A stretch of 13,677 nt of DNA from contig JALWRJ010000418.1 in the NCBI GenBank assembly GCA_026994125.1, forward strand, positions 1 to 13,677, written 5' to 3'. The notes under the pieces are model-generated. The model saw only the letters and a program-made list of their open reading frames with translations, made no database searches and was not told where the DNA came from. Origin of the DNA: Cyclobacteriaceae bacterium (GTDB lineage Bacteria > Bacteroidota > Bacteroidia > Cytophagales > Cyclobacteriaceae). Below, one piece after another: positions 7,963 to 13,677 of the stretch. How positions within the stretch are numbered: position 1 is the stretch's first letter; each line of letters begins with the position of its first letter. The translations under genes and the position numbers were made by a program.

Positions 7963-8364
7963 ATGCAAAAGCTGGTAGCACAAAATTCTTTTGTGAAAAC
8001 TTGGTTTTACCCGGAGTCAAAACTCCTGGTTTCGGAGTATGCGGGCAGGTCGAACCTAGCTAAAGGGATGGCACATTTAGCTGAGGTAGTAGCTTTTTAC
8101 CAAAAACAGCAGGTAAGCTACTCCATAGTGGATATTCGTTTAATTTATGGCTCATTTGCCAAGGGGCTCGAATTTTTACGCGAAACCTACTATCCGGAGG
8201 CAAAAAAAAGTGGATTAGTTTGCCAGGCTATTGTGGTGCCAGATGATGTAATAGTAGAAACGCTTGCTACCAAAATGGCAGAGCTGGGCAGGCAATTTAT
8301 AGGCCATGTGCAAGTATTTAAAAGTAGAATTAAAGCGGAAGAATGGATAGTGAACTACAAATAG
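7963..8364 (+). CDS. STAS/SpoIIAA-like small protein, paralogue 2 of 3
   Basis: This 133-aa protein is clearly homologous to its two neighbours: LLVSEYAGR, FYQKQQV, SIVDIRLIYGSFAKGLEFL, YYPEAKKSGL, QAIVVPDDVI, VFKSRIKAEEWI. It keeps every position listed as invariant for the first paralogue, including the GSF segment. It differs at several helix-surface positions (for example ETLATKMAELGRQF where the others have KNL...). The gene starts 15 bases after its predecessor's stop and runs into the third copy, so all three are likely on one transcript. No catalytic motif of a known enzyme is visible. Role unknown. Confidence 0.7.
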   Translation: MQKLVAQNSFVKTWFYPESKLLVSEYAGRSNLAKGMAHLAEVVAFYQKQQVSYSIVDIRLIYGSFAKGLEFLRETYYPEAKKSGLVCQAIVVPDDVIVETLATKMAELGRQFIGHVQVFKSRIKAEEWIVNYK

Positions 8365-8780
8365 GCAAAGGGGTAGTGGTTGGCCATAATGCCATGGGTA
8401 CTACGCATTTTTATGAAAAGGATAAACTATTGATTTCGGTGTATAAGGGACGGGTAAAAGTGGAATTGGTTATAGAACACCTGGAAAAACTTATAGCGTT
8501 TTACGAGCAACACCCCGGTGCGGTAGTGCGTTCGGTGGTTGATATAAGTAAAGTGCTGGGTTCGTTTGCCAAAGTTTTAGCTTTTTTAGAAAGCAATTAT
8601 TACCCGGTAGCCATCCAAAGCGGGCTAGCTAGCCAAGTGTATGTGGCCTCCGATGATTTAATTATTAAAAACCTCTCGGCCCGGCTCCAAATGATGGCTT
8701 CTATTTTTAACTTAAAAACTAATGTTTTTAAAAGCCGCAATCAAGCTGTTAATTGGGTGCTCGAAGCAGTTAACCCTTAA
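8343..8780 (+). CDS. STAS/SpoIIAA-like small protein, paralogue 3 of 3
   Basis: The third copy is 145 aa from the ATG at 8343, which overlaps the second gene by 22 bases. The first ~11 residues have no counterpart in the other two. A GTG at 8376, 11 bases after the upstream stop and preceded by AAAGGGG, would give 134 aa and match the other lengths, so the start is uncertain. The core reads LLISVYKGRV, HLEKLIAFYEQ, VVDISKVLGSFAKVLAFL, YYPVAIQSGL, YVASDDLIIKNL, VFKSRNQAVNWV. The usual Arg of D-[LI]-R is Ser here (DIS). It shares DDLIIKNL with copy 1, and GSFAK and VFKSR with copy 2. It ends 7 bases before the convergent aspS stop, with no room for an independent terminator. Confidence 0.7.
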   Translation: MDSELQIGKGVVVGHNAMGTTHFYEKDKLLISVYKGRVKVELVIEHLEKLIAFYEQHPGAVVRSVVDISKVLGSFAKVLAFLESNYYPVAIQSGLASQVYVASDDLIIKNLSARLQMMASIFNLKTNVFKSRNQAVNWVLEAVNP

Positions 8781-8787
8781 TATAAAG

Positions 8788-10533
8788 CTAGGCTAGTTTT
8801 ATGGCTAGTTCATTTAATTGCGCTGTTGCTATGGGCGATGGGGAATCTATCATTACATCGCGCCCGGCATTATTTTTAGGAAAAGCAATATAATCCCGGA
8901 TAGAATCGGAGCCTCCAAATAAACTGCAAAGCCTGTCAAAACCAAAGGCAATACCTCCGTGCGGAGGGGCTCCGTATTCAAAGGCTTCCATTAAAAAACC
9001 AAATTGAGCTTGCGCTTCTTCTTTGGTAAATCCTAAATGCTTGAACATAAGTTCCTGGGTGGGTTTGTCGTGTATTCGTATAGAGCCTCCACCTACTTCT
9101 ACGCCATTTATAACCAGGTCATAGGCATTGGCGCGCACCTTGCCCGGATTTGTGTCCAGCAAGGGCATATCTGCTTTTTGTGGCGATGTAAACGGGTGGT
9201 GCATGGCGTGGTAGCGTTTTGTTTCATCGTCCCACTCCAGTAAAGGGAAATCTACTACCCAAAGCAATTTAAACTCCTCGGGGTTTTTAAGCTGCAACAA
9301 ATCGCCCATGTGTAGGCGCAAAGCACTTAAAGCCGTTCGTGTAGGGGTAATATCGCCACTTAGCACCAGCATTAAGTCTCCGGGGGTTGCTTGCATGGTA
9401 TCGGCCCAAAGCTGTAAGTCTGCCTGAGTATAAAATTTATCTACCGAAGATTTAAAACTACCATCCTCGTTGTACTTAACATATACCAATCCTTTGGCTC
9501 CTACCTGGGGTTTTTTAACAAAATTGGTAAGTGCATCGAGCTGCTTACGCGAATAGTTTGCTGCTTTTGGTGCAACTATGCCCACCACTAGTTCGGCCGA
9601 ATCAAACACCGTAAACCCTTTACCCTGGGCTACCTTGTTTAGCTCTACAAAAGGCATCCCAAACCGGATATCGGGTTTATCAGAGCCATATAAACGCATA
9701 GCATCGGCATACTCCATTTGTGGGATATCTCCAATTTCTATTCCTTTAACTTCTTTGAACAGGTAGCGTACCAGGCCTTCAAAAGTGGCCAGCACATCTT
9801 CTTGTTCTACAAACGACATCTCGCAATCTATTTGGGTAAATTCGGGTTGTCGGTCGGCCCGTAAATCCTCATCTCTAAAGCATTTTACAATTTGAAAATA
9901 CTTGTCAAACCCGCTTACCATAAGCAATTGCTTAAAGGTTTGAGGCGATTGCGGAAGGGCATAAAATTCACCAGGATTCATGCGCGAAGGCACCACAAAA
10001 TCGCGTGCTCCTTCGGGGGTAGATTTAATTAATACCGGAGTTTCTACTTCTATAAAATCTTGTTTATCCAGATATTGCCTGGTTTTTTGAAGCATGGTAT
10101 GCCTTAGTTGCAGGGCATTGCGCACGGGGTTTCTGCGTAAGTCGAGGTAGCGGTACTTCATGCGCAGGTCTTCCCCTCCATCGGTTTCATCTTCAATTAA
10201 AAAAGGGGGTAATTTGGCTTCATTAAGCACGTTAATTTCTTCGGCCCAAATTTCGATATCGCCTGTAGGCATAGTATCGTTTTTAGCATAGCGCTCCGCT
10301 ACTTTTCCTGTTGCCTGAATCACAAATTCCCGGCCTAGTTTTTTGGCAGCCTCCATCAGCTCAGGGCTCGTTTTGCCTTCTTCCATAACCAGTTGGGTAA
10401 TGCCGTAGCGATCGCGTACATCTACCCACATTACACCTCCTTTGTTTCGTACCCGTTGTACCCAGCCACACAATGTTACCTGTGTACCAGCGTTTTGTAT
10501 TCGTAATTCACCACAGTTATGAGTTCTGAACAT
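8788..10533 (-). CDS. aspS: Aspartyl-tRNA synthetase, bacterial type
   Basis: AspRS charges tRNA-Asp in the cytoplasm. The 581-aa protein has the N-terminal OB-fold anticodon domain (~1-110, [12 protein letters not shown]), the class II catalytic core and the bacterial GAD insertion (~290-400). Motif 1 is around [17 protein letters not shown] (160-176), motif 2 is [18 protein letters not shown] (219-236) and motif 3 is GIAFGFDRL near the C-terminus. The frame is open upstream to a TTG at 10560. I chose the ATG at 10533 because [11 protein letters not shown] is the family N-terminus and because the TTG lies inside the promoter box. Position 31, where E. coli-type enzymes have Leu and some relaxed enzymes have His, is Lys here. 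The gene is convergent with the STAS-like triplet and divergent from the gene at 10617. Confidence 0.97.
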   Translation of the reverse strand: MFRTHNCGELRIQNAGTQVTLCGWVQRVRNKGGVMWVDVRDRYGITQLVMEEGKTSPELMEAAKKLGREFVIQATGKVAERYAKNDTMPTGDIEIWAEEINVLNEAKLPPFLIEDETDGGEDLRMKYRYLDLRRNPVRNALQLRHTMLQKTRQYLDKQDFIEVETPVLIKSTPEGARDFVVPSRMNPGEFYALPQSPQTFKQLLMVSGFDKYFQIVKCFRDEDLRADRQPEFTQIDCEMSFVEQEDVLATFEGLVRYLFKEVKGIEIGDIPQMEYADAMRLYGSDKPDIRFGMPFVELNKVAQGKGFTVFDSAELVVGIVAPKAANYSRKQLDALTNFVKKPQVGAKGLVYVKYNEDGSFKSSVDKFYTQADLQLWADTMQATPGDLMLVLSGDITPTRTALSALRLHMGDLLQLKNPEEFKLLWVVDFPLLEWDDETKRYHAMHHPFTSPQKADMPLLDTNPGKVRANAYDLVINGVEVGGGSIRIHDKPTQELMFKHLGFTKEEAQAQFGFLMEAFEYGAPPHGGIAFGFDRLCSLFGGSDSIRDYIAFPKNNAGRDVMIDSPSPIATAQLNELAIKLA

Positions 10534-10557
10534 AATTCGTCTTATTTTTAGCGACCG

Positions 10558-10565
10558 CAAAGTTA
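10558..10565 (-). promoter_or_regulatory. Probable aspS -7 box (TAACTTTG)
   Basis: On the minus strand TAACTTTG matches TAnnTTTG exactly and ends 24 bases before the aspS ATG at 10533, a normal short leader. No clear -33 element is visible. Its upstream region coincides with the -7 box of the divergent promoter. Confidence 0.55.
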
Positions 10566-10586
10566 AGGGAATCTATATTCTTGCAT

Positions 10587-10594
10587 TAGATTTG
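10587..10594 (+). promoter_or_regulatory. Probable -7 box (TAGATTTG) of the secreted-protein/tadA pair
   Basis: TAGATTTG is an exact TAnnTTTG match ending 22 bases before the ATG at 10617. No TTTG is visible at -33; TTAA (10563-10566) is the nearest candidate. It lies 21 bases from the divergent aspS box. Confidence 0.5.
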
Positions 10595-10616
10595 TATTTA
10601 TAATTATTGAATTAAT

Positions 10617-11159
10617 ATGCGAAGACCATTTGTTATTGCGCTTGTAGTTGGGCTGTTTGCTTTTACAGCACAAAAGCTGGTTAAGGTAAAACTTAATGAG
10701 CAGGTAACCATCTATGTGCCCGAAACATTTACGCCTATGAGCCAAGCCGATATGAAAATGAGGTACGAATCGTACCGGATACCCCTGGCTTTATATACCG
10801 ACCCACAGCGTGTAGTTGATTTTGGTGTAAATAGAAGTTATTCGCGCTGGCAAGCCAGCGATTTGGCTATGATGGCTGATTTTTACCAGGCCAGCCTGCT
10901 GGAACTTTACGATAGGGTTACTTTTATAGATAAAGGAATAAAAGAAATAAATGGCAATTCGTTTGCCTATTTTGAGTTTAACTCTGTGGTATATCCCGAA
11001 AACGAATTTCAGGATAGCGCTCGCAAATACACTTACCTGATGTATGGAATATCGGAAGGTACCACCTATGTGTTTAATTTTACCTGCGATACATACGTGC
11101 AAAAAGATTGGCAGGAAACAGCCCATGAAATGATGGAAGCCGTAAAACTAAAACCCTAA
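10617..11159 (+). CDS. Secreted protein of unknown function, PsbP/MOG1-like fold suspected
   Basis: This 180-aa protein has a signal peptide (MRRPFVIALVVGLFAFTA, cleavage likely before QK). The mature region has the order seen in PsbP/MOG1/DUF1795-type domains. An early strand ends in 'YVPETFTPMS', a middle strand is NGNSFAYFEFNS, and the long strand TYVFNFTCDTYV runs into a final amphipathic helix WQETAHEMMEAVKL. A single Cys lies in the mature part. There is no lipobox, so it is probably periplasmic. The family call is from secondary-structure logic and short motif resemblance only. tadA starts 4 bases after its stop, so the two are co-transcribed, though no functional link to tRNA editing is evident. 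Confidence 0.65.
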   Translation: MRRPFVIALVVGLFAFTAQKLVKVKLNEQVTIYVPETFTPMSQADMKMRYESYRIPLALYTDPQRVVDFGVNRSYSRWQASDLAMMADFYQASLLELYDRVTFIDKGIKEINGNSFAYFEFNSVVYPENEFQDSARKYTYLMYGISEGTTYVFNFTCDTYVQKDWQETAHEMMEAVKLKP

Positions 11160-11163
11160 ACTG

Positions 11164-11622
11164 GTGGGTATTAAATTTGGTACGGATGAGTATTTTATGA
11201 ATGAAGCCTACAAGCAGGCAGTGCTTGCGCTCGAGCAAAACGAAGTACCTGTGGGTGCAGTGGTGGTGGCAAACCAAAAAATTATTGCACGAGCACACAA
11301 TCAAACCGAAACCCTCACCGATGCTACGGCACATGCCGAAATTTTGGCACTTACTTCGGCCTTCAATTATTTGGGTGCTAAGTACTTAACCGATTGTACA
11401 TTGTATGTTACGCTTGAGCCCTGCACCATGTGTGCCGGAGCCTTGTATTGGGCACAACTGGGTAAGGTGGTAATTGGTGCACCCGATAAAAAAAGAGGTT
11501 ATTCCCGGTTAATTACCGGGCAGGAAAAAGTGTTGCATCCTAAAACCCAATTGGTTCAAGGGGTGTTAGAAGAAAAATGCAGTTCGATAGTTACTCAATT
11601 TTTTAAGCAATTGAGAGGGTAA
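11164..11622 (+). CDS. tadA: tRNA-specific adenosine deaminase
   Basis: TadA converts A34 to inosine in the anticodon of tRNA-Arg(ACG) in the cytoplasm. The zinc-dependent deaminase signature is complete: HAE (His57, Glu59) and PCTMC (Cys87, Cys90), with the preceding strand EVPVGAVVV typical of the family. Length is 152 aa, normal for TadA. The chosen start is a GTG at 11164, four bases after the previous stop. An ATG at 11197 (Met12) exists, but the residues between (TDEYFM) match the conserved beginning of the domain, which favours the GTG. A guanine deaminase is less likely because of the TadA-like GAPDKKRGY segment. No obvious terminator follows. Confidence 0.92.
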   Translation: MGIKFGTDEYFMNEAYKQAVLALEQNEVPVGAVVVANQKIIARAHNQTETLTDATAHAEILALTSAFNYLGAKYLTDCTLYVTLEPCTMCAGALYWAQLGKVVIGAPDKKRGYSRLITGQEKVLHPKTQLVQGVLEEKCSSIVTQFFKQLRG

Positions 11623-11645
11623 TTATAGGATATAGGTTTTTTCTA

Positions 11646-11677
11646 TTAGCCAATTCGCCCGGCAAGTTGTATCTTTG
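11646..11677 (+). promoter_or_regulatory. Probable promoter of superoxide dismutase (TTAG-N20-TATCTTTG)
   Basis: TATCTTTG (11670-11677) matches TAnnTTTG exactly, with TTAG (11646-11649, three of four to TTTG) 20 bases upstream, the normal spacing. The ATG is 35 bases past the box, leaving a leader of about 30 bases. This is the best-formed promoter in the window. Confidence 0.6.
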
Positions 11678-11712
11678 AAACTATACTATGTTAAACATTA
11701 AAAAATACTATT

Positions 11713-12318
11713 ATGGCATTTGAATTACCACAATTACCTTATGCATACGATGCACTAGAGCCTCATATAGATGCTCGTACCATGGAAATACACCATACCA
11801 AGCATCATGCGGGATATACCAACAACCTGAATGCAGCTATTGATGGCACTCCTATGGCCGATATGAGCATTGAAGATATTTTTAAAAATATGGGCGATAA
11901 TGCGGCTGTACGTAATAATGGTGGTGGGTTTTATAACCACAGTTTATTTTGGACGGTGATGTCTCCTACTGGAGGCGGTGAGCCCTCAGGCGATTTAGCA
12001 TCGGCTATTAACAATGCTTATGGTTCGTTTGACGCCTTTAAAGAGGCTTTCTCGAAAGCCGCTGCTACTCGTTTTGGATCAGGATGGGCTTGGCTTTGTG
12101 TACACCCCGGAGGTAAAGTGGAGGTTTGCTCAACGCCTAACCAAGATAATACATTAATGCCGGGTGTGGCATGTGGCGGTACCCCTATTTTAGGTTTAGA
12201 TGTTTGGGAGCATGCCTATTATCTAAACTACCAAAATAGGCGCCCCGATTATGTAGCTGCATTTTGGAATGTAGTTAACTGGGACGAAGTGGCTCGCAGG
12301 TACGCCTTAGGAAAATAG
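11713..12318 (+). CDS. Superoxide dismutase, Fe/Mn family
   Basis: This enzyme converts superoxide to oxygen and peroxide in the cytoplasm. The four metal ligands are visible: His27 ([12 protein letters not shown]), His76 (FYNHSLFW), Asp163 and His167 (DVWEHAYY). The 201-aa length is standard and no signal peptide is present. The segments [13 protein letters not shown] and NQDNTLM (Gln144), together with [20 protein letters not shown], resemble the manganese-type enzyme more than the iron type. Bacteroidota enzymes are often able to use either metal, so I leave the metal open and give no sodA/sodB symbol. The gene is monocistronic, with its own promoter and a strong terminator. Confidence 0.96.
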   Translation: MAFELPQLPYAYDALEPHIDARTMEIHHTKHHAGYTNNLNAAIDGTPMADMSIEDIFKNMGDNAAVRNNGGGFYNHSLFWTVMSPTGGGEPSGDLASAINNAYGSFDAFKEAFSKAAATRFGSGWAWLCVHPGGKVEVCSTPNQDNTLMPGVACGGTPILGLDVWEHAYYLNYQNRRPDYVAAFWNVVNWDEVARRYALGK

Positions 12319-12334
12319 AAAGGATTGACAGTTT

Positions 12335-12367
12335 AAAAAAGGATGTATGAAAATACATCCTTTTTTT
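12335..12367 (+). terminator. Rho-independent terminator after superoxide dismutase
   Basis: GGATGTAT (12341-12348), a GAAA loop and ATACATCC (12353-12360) form a perfect 8-bp stem followed by seven T (12361-12367). An A-run before the stem extends pairing with the T-run. The hairpin begins 16 bases after the stop codon. Confidence 0.9.
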
Positions 12368-12393
12368 GTAGGCCAATCTTAAATGGCTGGTAC

Positions 12394-12401
12394 TATATTT
12401 G
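12394..12401 (+). promoter_or_regulatory. Probable dihydroorotase -7 box (TATATTTG)
   Basis: TATATTTG is an exact TAnnTTTG match that ends only 9 bases before the ATG, so the leader would be about 3-5 bases. A TTTG at 12365-12368, inside the terminator T-run, is 25 bases upstream, which is longer than the usual spacing of about 19-21. Confidence 0.45.
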
Positions 12402-12410
12402 TAAAAAAAT

Positions 12411-13677
12411 ATGCTTATAAAATCAGCTACCCTTGTAAACGAAGGCCGGCAATATGTGGCCGATGTACTAATTAAAAACGGGCGAATCGAAAAAATTGCT
12501 TCTTCCATTTCAGCATCACCCAGCGAGCAGGTTATCGATGGTTCCGGCAAGTATTTGTTTCCAGGGGTTATAGACGACCAGGTGCATTTTCGCGAGCCTG
12601 GCTTAACTCATAAAGCCAATATTTTTACCGAATCGAGAGCGGCCGTGGCCGGAGGCGTAACCTCGTTTATGGAAATGCCCAATACTGTACCCAATGCGCT
12701 TACACAAAAGTTGCTTCAAGATAAGTATGATATTGCGGCACAAACTTCGTTGGCCAATTACTCTTTTTTTATGGGAGCCTCAAACGATAATATTGAGGAG
12801 GTACTTAAAACAGATATTGAAAAAGTATGTGGCTTAAAGATATTTATGGGCTCTTCTACAGGCAACATGCTGGTAGATGAAGAAAAAACACTGGATGGAC
12901 TATTTGCGAAGGTAGATATGCTGATTGCTACCCATTGCGAAGATGAGGCAACCGTTAGAGCTAATATGGAAACAGCGCGCCAGCAGTATGGCGAAGACGT
13001 GCCTATCGCCCAACACCCGGTTATTCGAAGTGCCGAAGCTTGCTATCGTTCATCAAGTTTAGCGGTAGCCCTGGCCAAAAAGCATGGCACCCAACTGCAT
13101 GTTTTACACATTTCTACAGCCAAAGAACTCGAGCTTTTCGATAACTCCATACCATTGGCCGAGAAAAGAATTACTGCGGAAGGTTGTATCCATCACCTGT
13201 GGTTTAACGATAGCGACTATGCCCTAAAAGGAAATTTTATTAAATGGAACCCTGCAGTAAAAACAGCTACCGACCAGCAAGCAATTTTTGAAGCTGTGCT
13301 TAATGGTACCATTGATGTGGTGGCTACCGACCATGCCCCACACACCAGGCAAGAAAAAAACAATACGTATTTTAAAGCACCCAGCGGAGGGCCTTTGGTG
13401 CAACATAGCCTGGTAGCCATGCTCGATTTTTATCATCAAGGGAAGATTACCTTGCCTCAAATTGCCGAAAAAATGAGCCATAACCCGGCCACACTATTTA
13501 AGGTAAAAGAGCGTGGTTTTATACGCGAAGGCTATTTTGCCGATTTGGTACTGGTAGATGTAAACCAACCCTGGACGGTAACAGATGAAAACATTTTAGC
13601 TAAATGTGGATGGTCGCCTTTTGAAGGCCATACCTTTGCATCGAAAGTTACCCACACCCTGGTAAATGGCAAACTTG
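12411..13677 (+). CDS. pyrC: Dihydroorotase (3' end cut by window edge)
   Basis: Dihydroorotase closes carbamoyl-aspartate to dihydroorotate in pyrimidine synthesis. The frame is open for 422 codons without interruption to the window end; family length suggests only about 20 residues are missing. Amidohydrolase landmarks are Lys143 (GLKIFMGSST, the carboxylated lysine position), His175 (ATHCEDE), His233 (HVLHIS), Asp307 (ATDHAPHT) and the substrate loop REPG (61-64). The first metal motif, normally HxH, reads D-D-Q57-V-H59. The start MLIKSATLVNEG matches the family N-terminus. The type is the longer class I (PyrC/multifunctional-complex) form; allantoinase or hydantoinase is less likely given FREPGLTHKAN and FMEMPNT. 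Confidence 0.93.
   Translation, partial: MLIKSATLVNEGRQYVADVLIKNGRIEKIASSISASPSEQVIDGSGKYLFPGVIDDQVHFREPGLTHKANIFTESRAAVAGGVTSFMEMPNTVPNALTQKLLQDKYDIAAQTSLANYSFFMGASNDNIEEVLKTDIEKVCGLKIFMGSSTGNMLVDEEKTLDGLFAKVDMLIATHCEDEATVRANMETARQQYGEDVPIAQHPVIRSAEACYRSSSLAVALAKKHGTQLHVLHISTAKELELFDNSIPLAEKRITAEGCIHHLWFNDSDYALKGNFIKWNPAVKTATDQQAIFEAVLNGTIDVVATDHAPHTRQEKNNTYFKAPSGGPLVQHSLVAMLDFYHQGKITLPQIAEKMSHNPATLFKVKERGFIREGYFADLVLVDVNQPWTVTDENILAKCGWSPFEGHTFASKVTHTLVNGKL

Noticed and set aside
10534..10560. N-terminal extension of AspRS from a TTG codon
   Set aside because: The TTG overlaps the TAACTTTG promoter box, and the family N-terminus begins at the ATG at 10533.
10791..11126. 111-aa minus-strand open frame
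   Set aside because: Lies antisense within the signal-peptide protein gene, which has a promoter box and a fold-like sequence.
12275..12550. 91-aa minus-strand open frame
   Set aside because: Spans the sod end, its strong terminator and the dihydroorotase start; no coding signs.
13217..13481. Two overlapping minus-strand frames
   Set aside because: Antisense to the dihydroorotase active-site region, whose reading frame is intact.
1..13677. CRISPR array, tRNA, rRNA or riboswitch
   Set aside because: No regularly spaced repeats, cloverleaf or aptamer core was recognised on either strand.

Overview
The window comes from a Bacteroidota chromosome, probably an environmental lineage such as Cytophagales or a relative. 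Several signs agree. The DNA is AT-leaning. Genes lack convincing Shine-Dalgarno sites. Most intergenic regions carry a TAnnTTTG -7 promoter box. SecA is long (1118 aa), with a large insertion after the DEVD box. Dihydroorotase has the sequence DDQVHFREPG. No rRNA, tRNA, CRISPR array, insertion sequence or phage module was found.

Layout. On the minus strand at the left edge is a small membrane-protein operon: a two-helix holin-like (DUF1469-type) protein overlapping the start of a charged partner cut by the window edge. Next comes an AT-richer accessory stretch, about 501-2640. It holds a small lipoprotein and an outer-membrane barrel as an operon, then a gene that looks truncated at its 5' end. 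The minus-strand block dapF - secA - SPOR-domain lipoprotein follows, covering lysine/peptidoglycan precursor synthesis, protein export and a probable envelope lipoprotein.

Divergent from dapF, on the plus strand, are three consecutive paralogous genes of about 130-145 aa (7555-8780) that resemble small STAS/SpoIIAA-like proteins. This tandem triplet is the least ordinary element. It is followed by the convergent aspS (minus). Divergent from aspS is a plus-strand pair: a secreted PsbP/MOG1-like protein and tadA. The aspS and pair promoter boxes lie only about 20 bp apart. The window ends with a Fe/Mn superoxide dismutase that has its own promoter and a strong terminator, and a nearly complete dihydroorotase gene cut by the right edge.

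Most genes are conserved housekeeping functions: export, lysine/DAP, tRNA charging and editing, oxidative defence and pyrimidine synthesis. Points for a second look are the paralogue triplet, the truncated gene, a hairpin that abuts a promoter, very short predicted 5' leaders for three genes, interlocked promoters at aspS, and a Gln in place of the first metal-binding His of dihydroorotase. No wholly new multi-gene system could be demonstrated.
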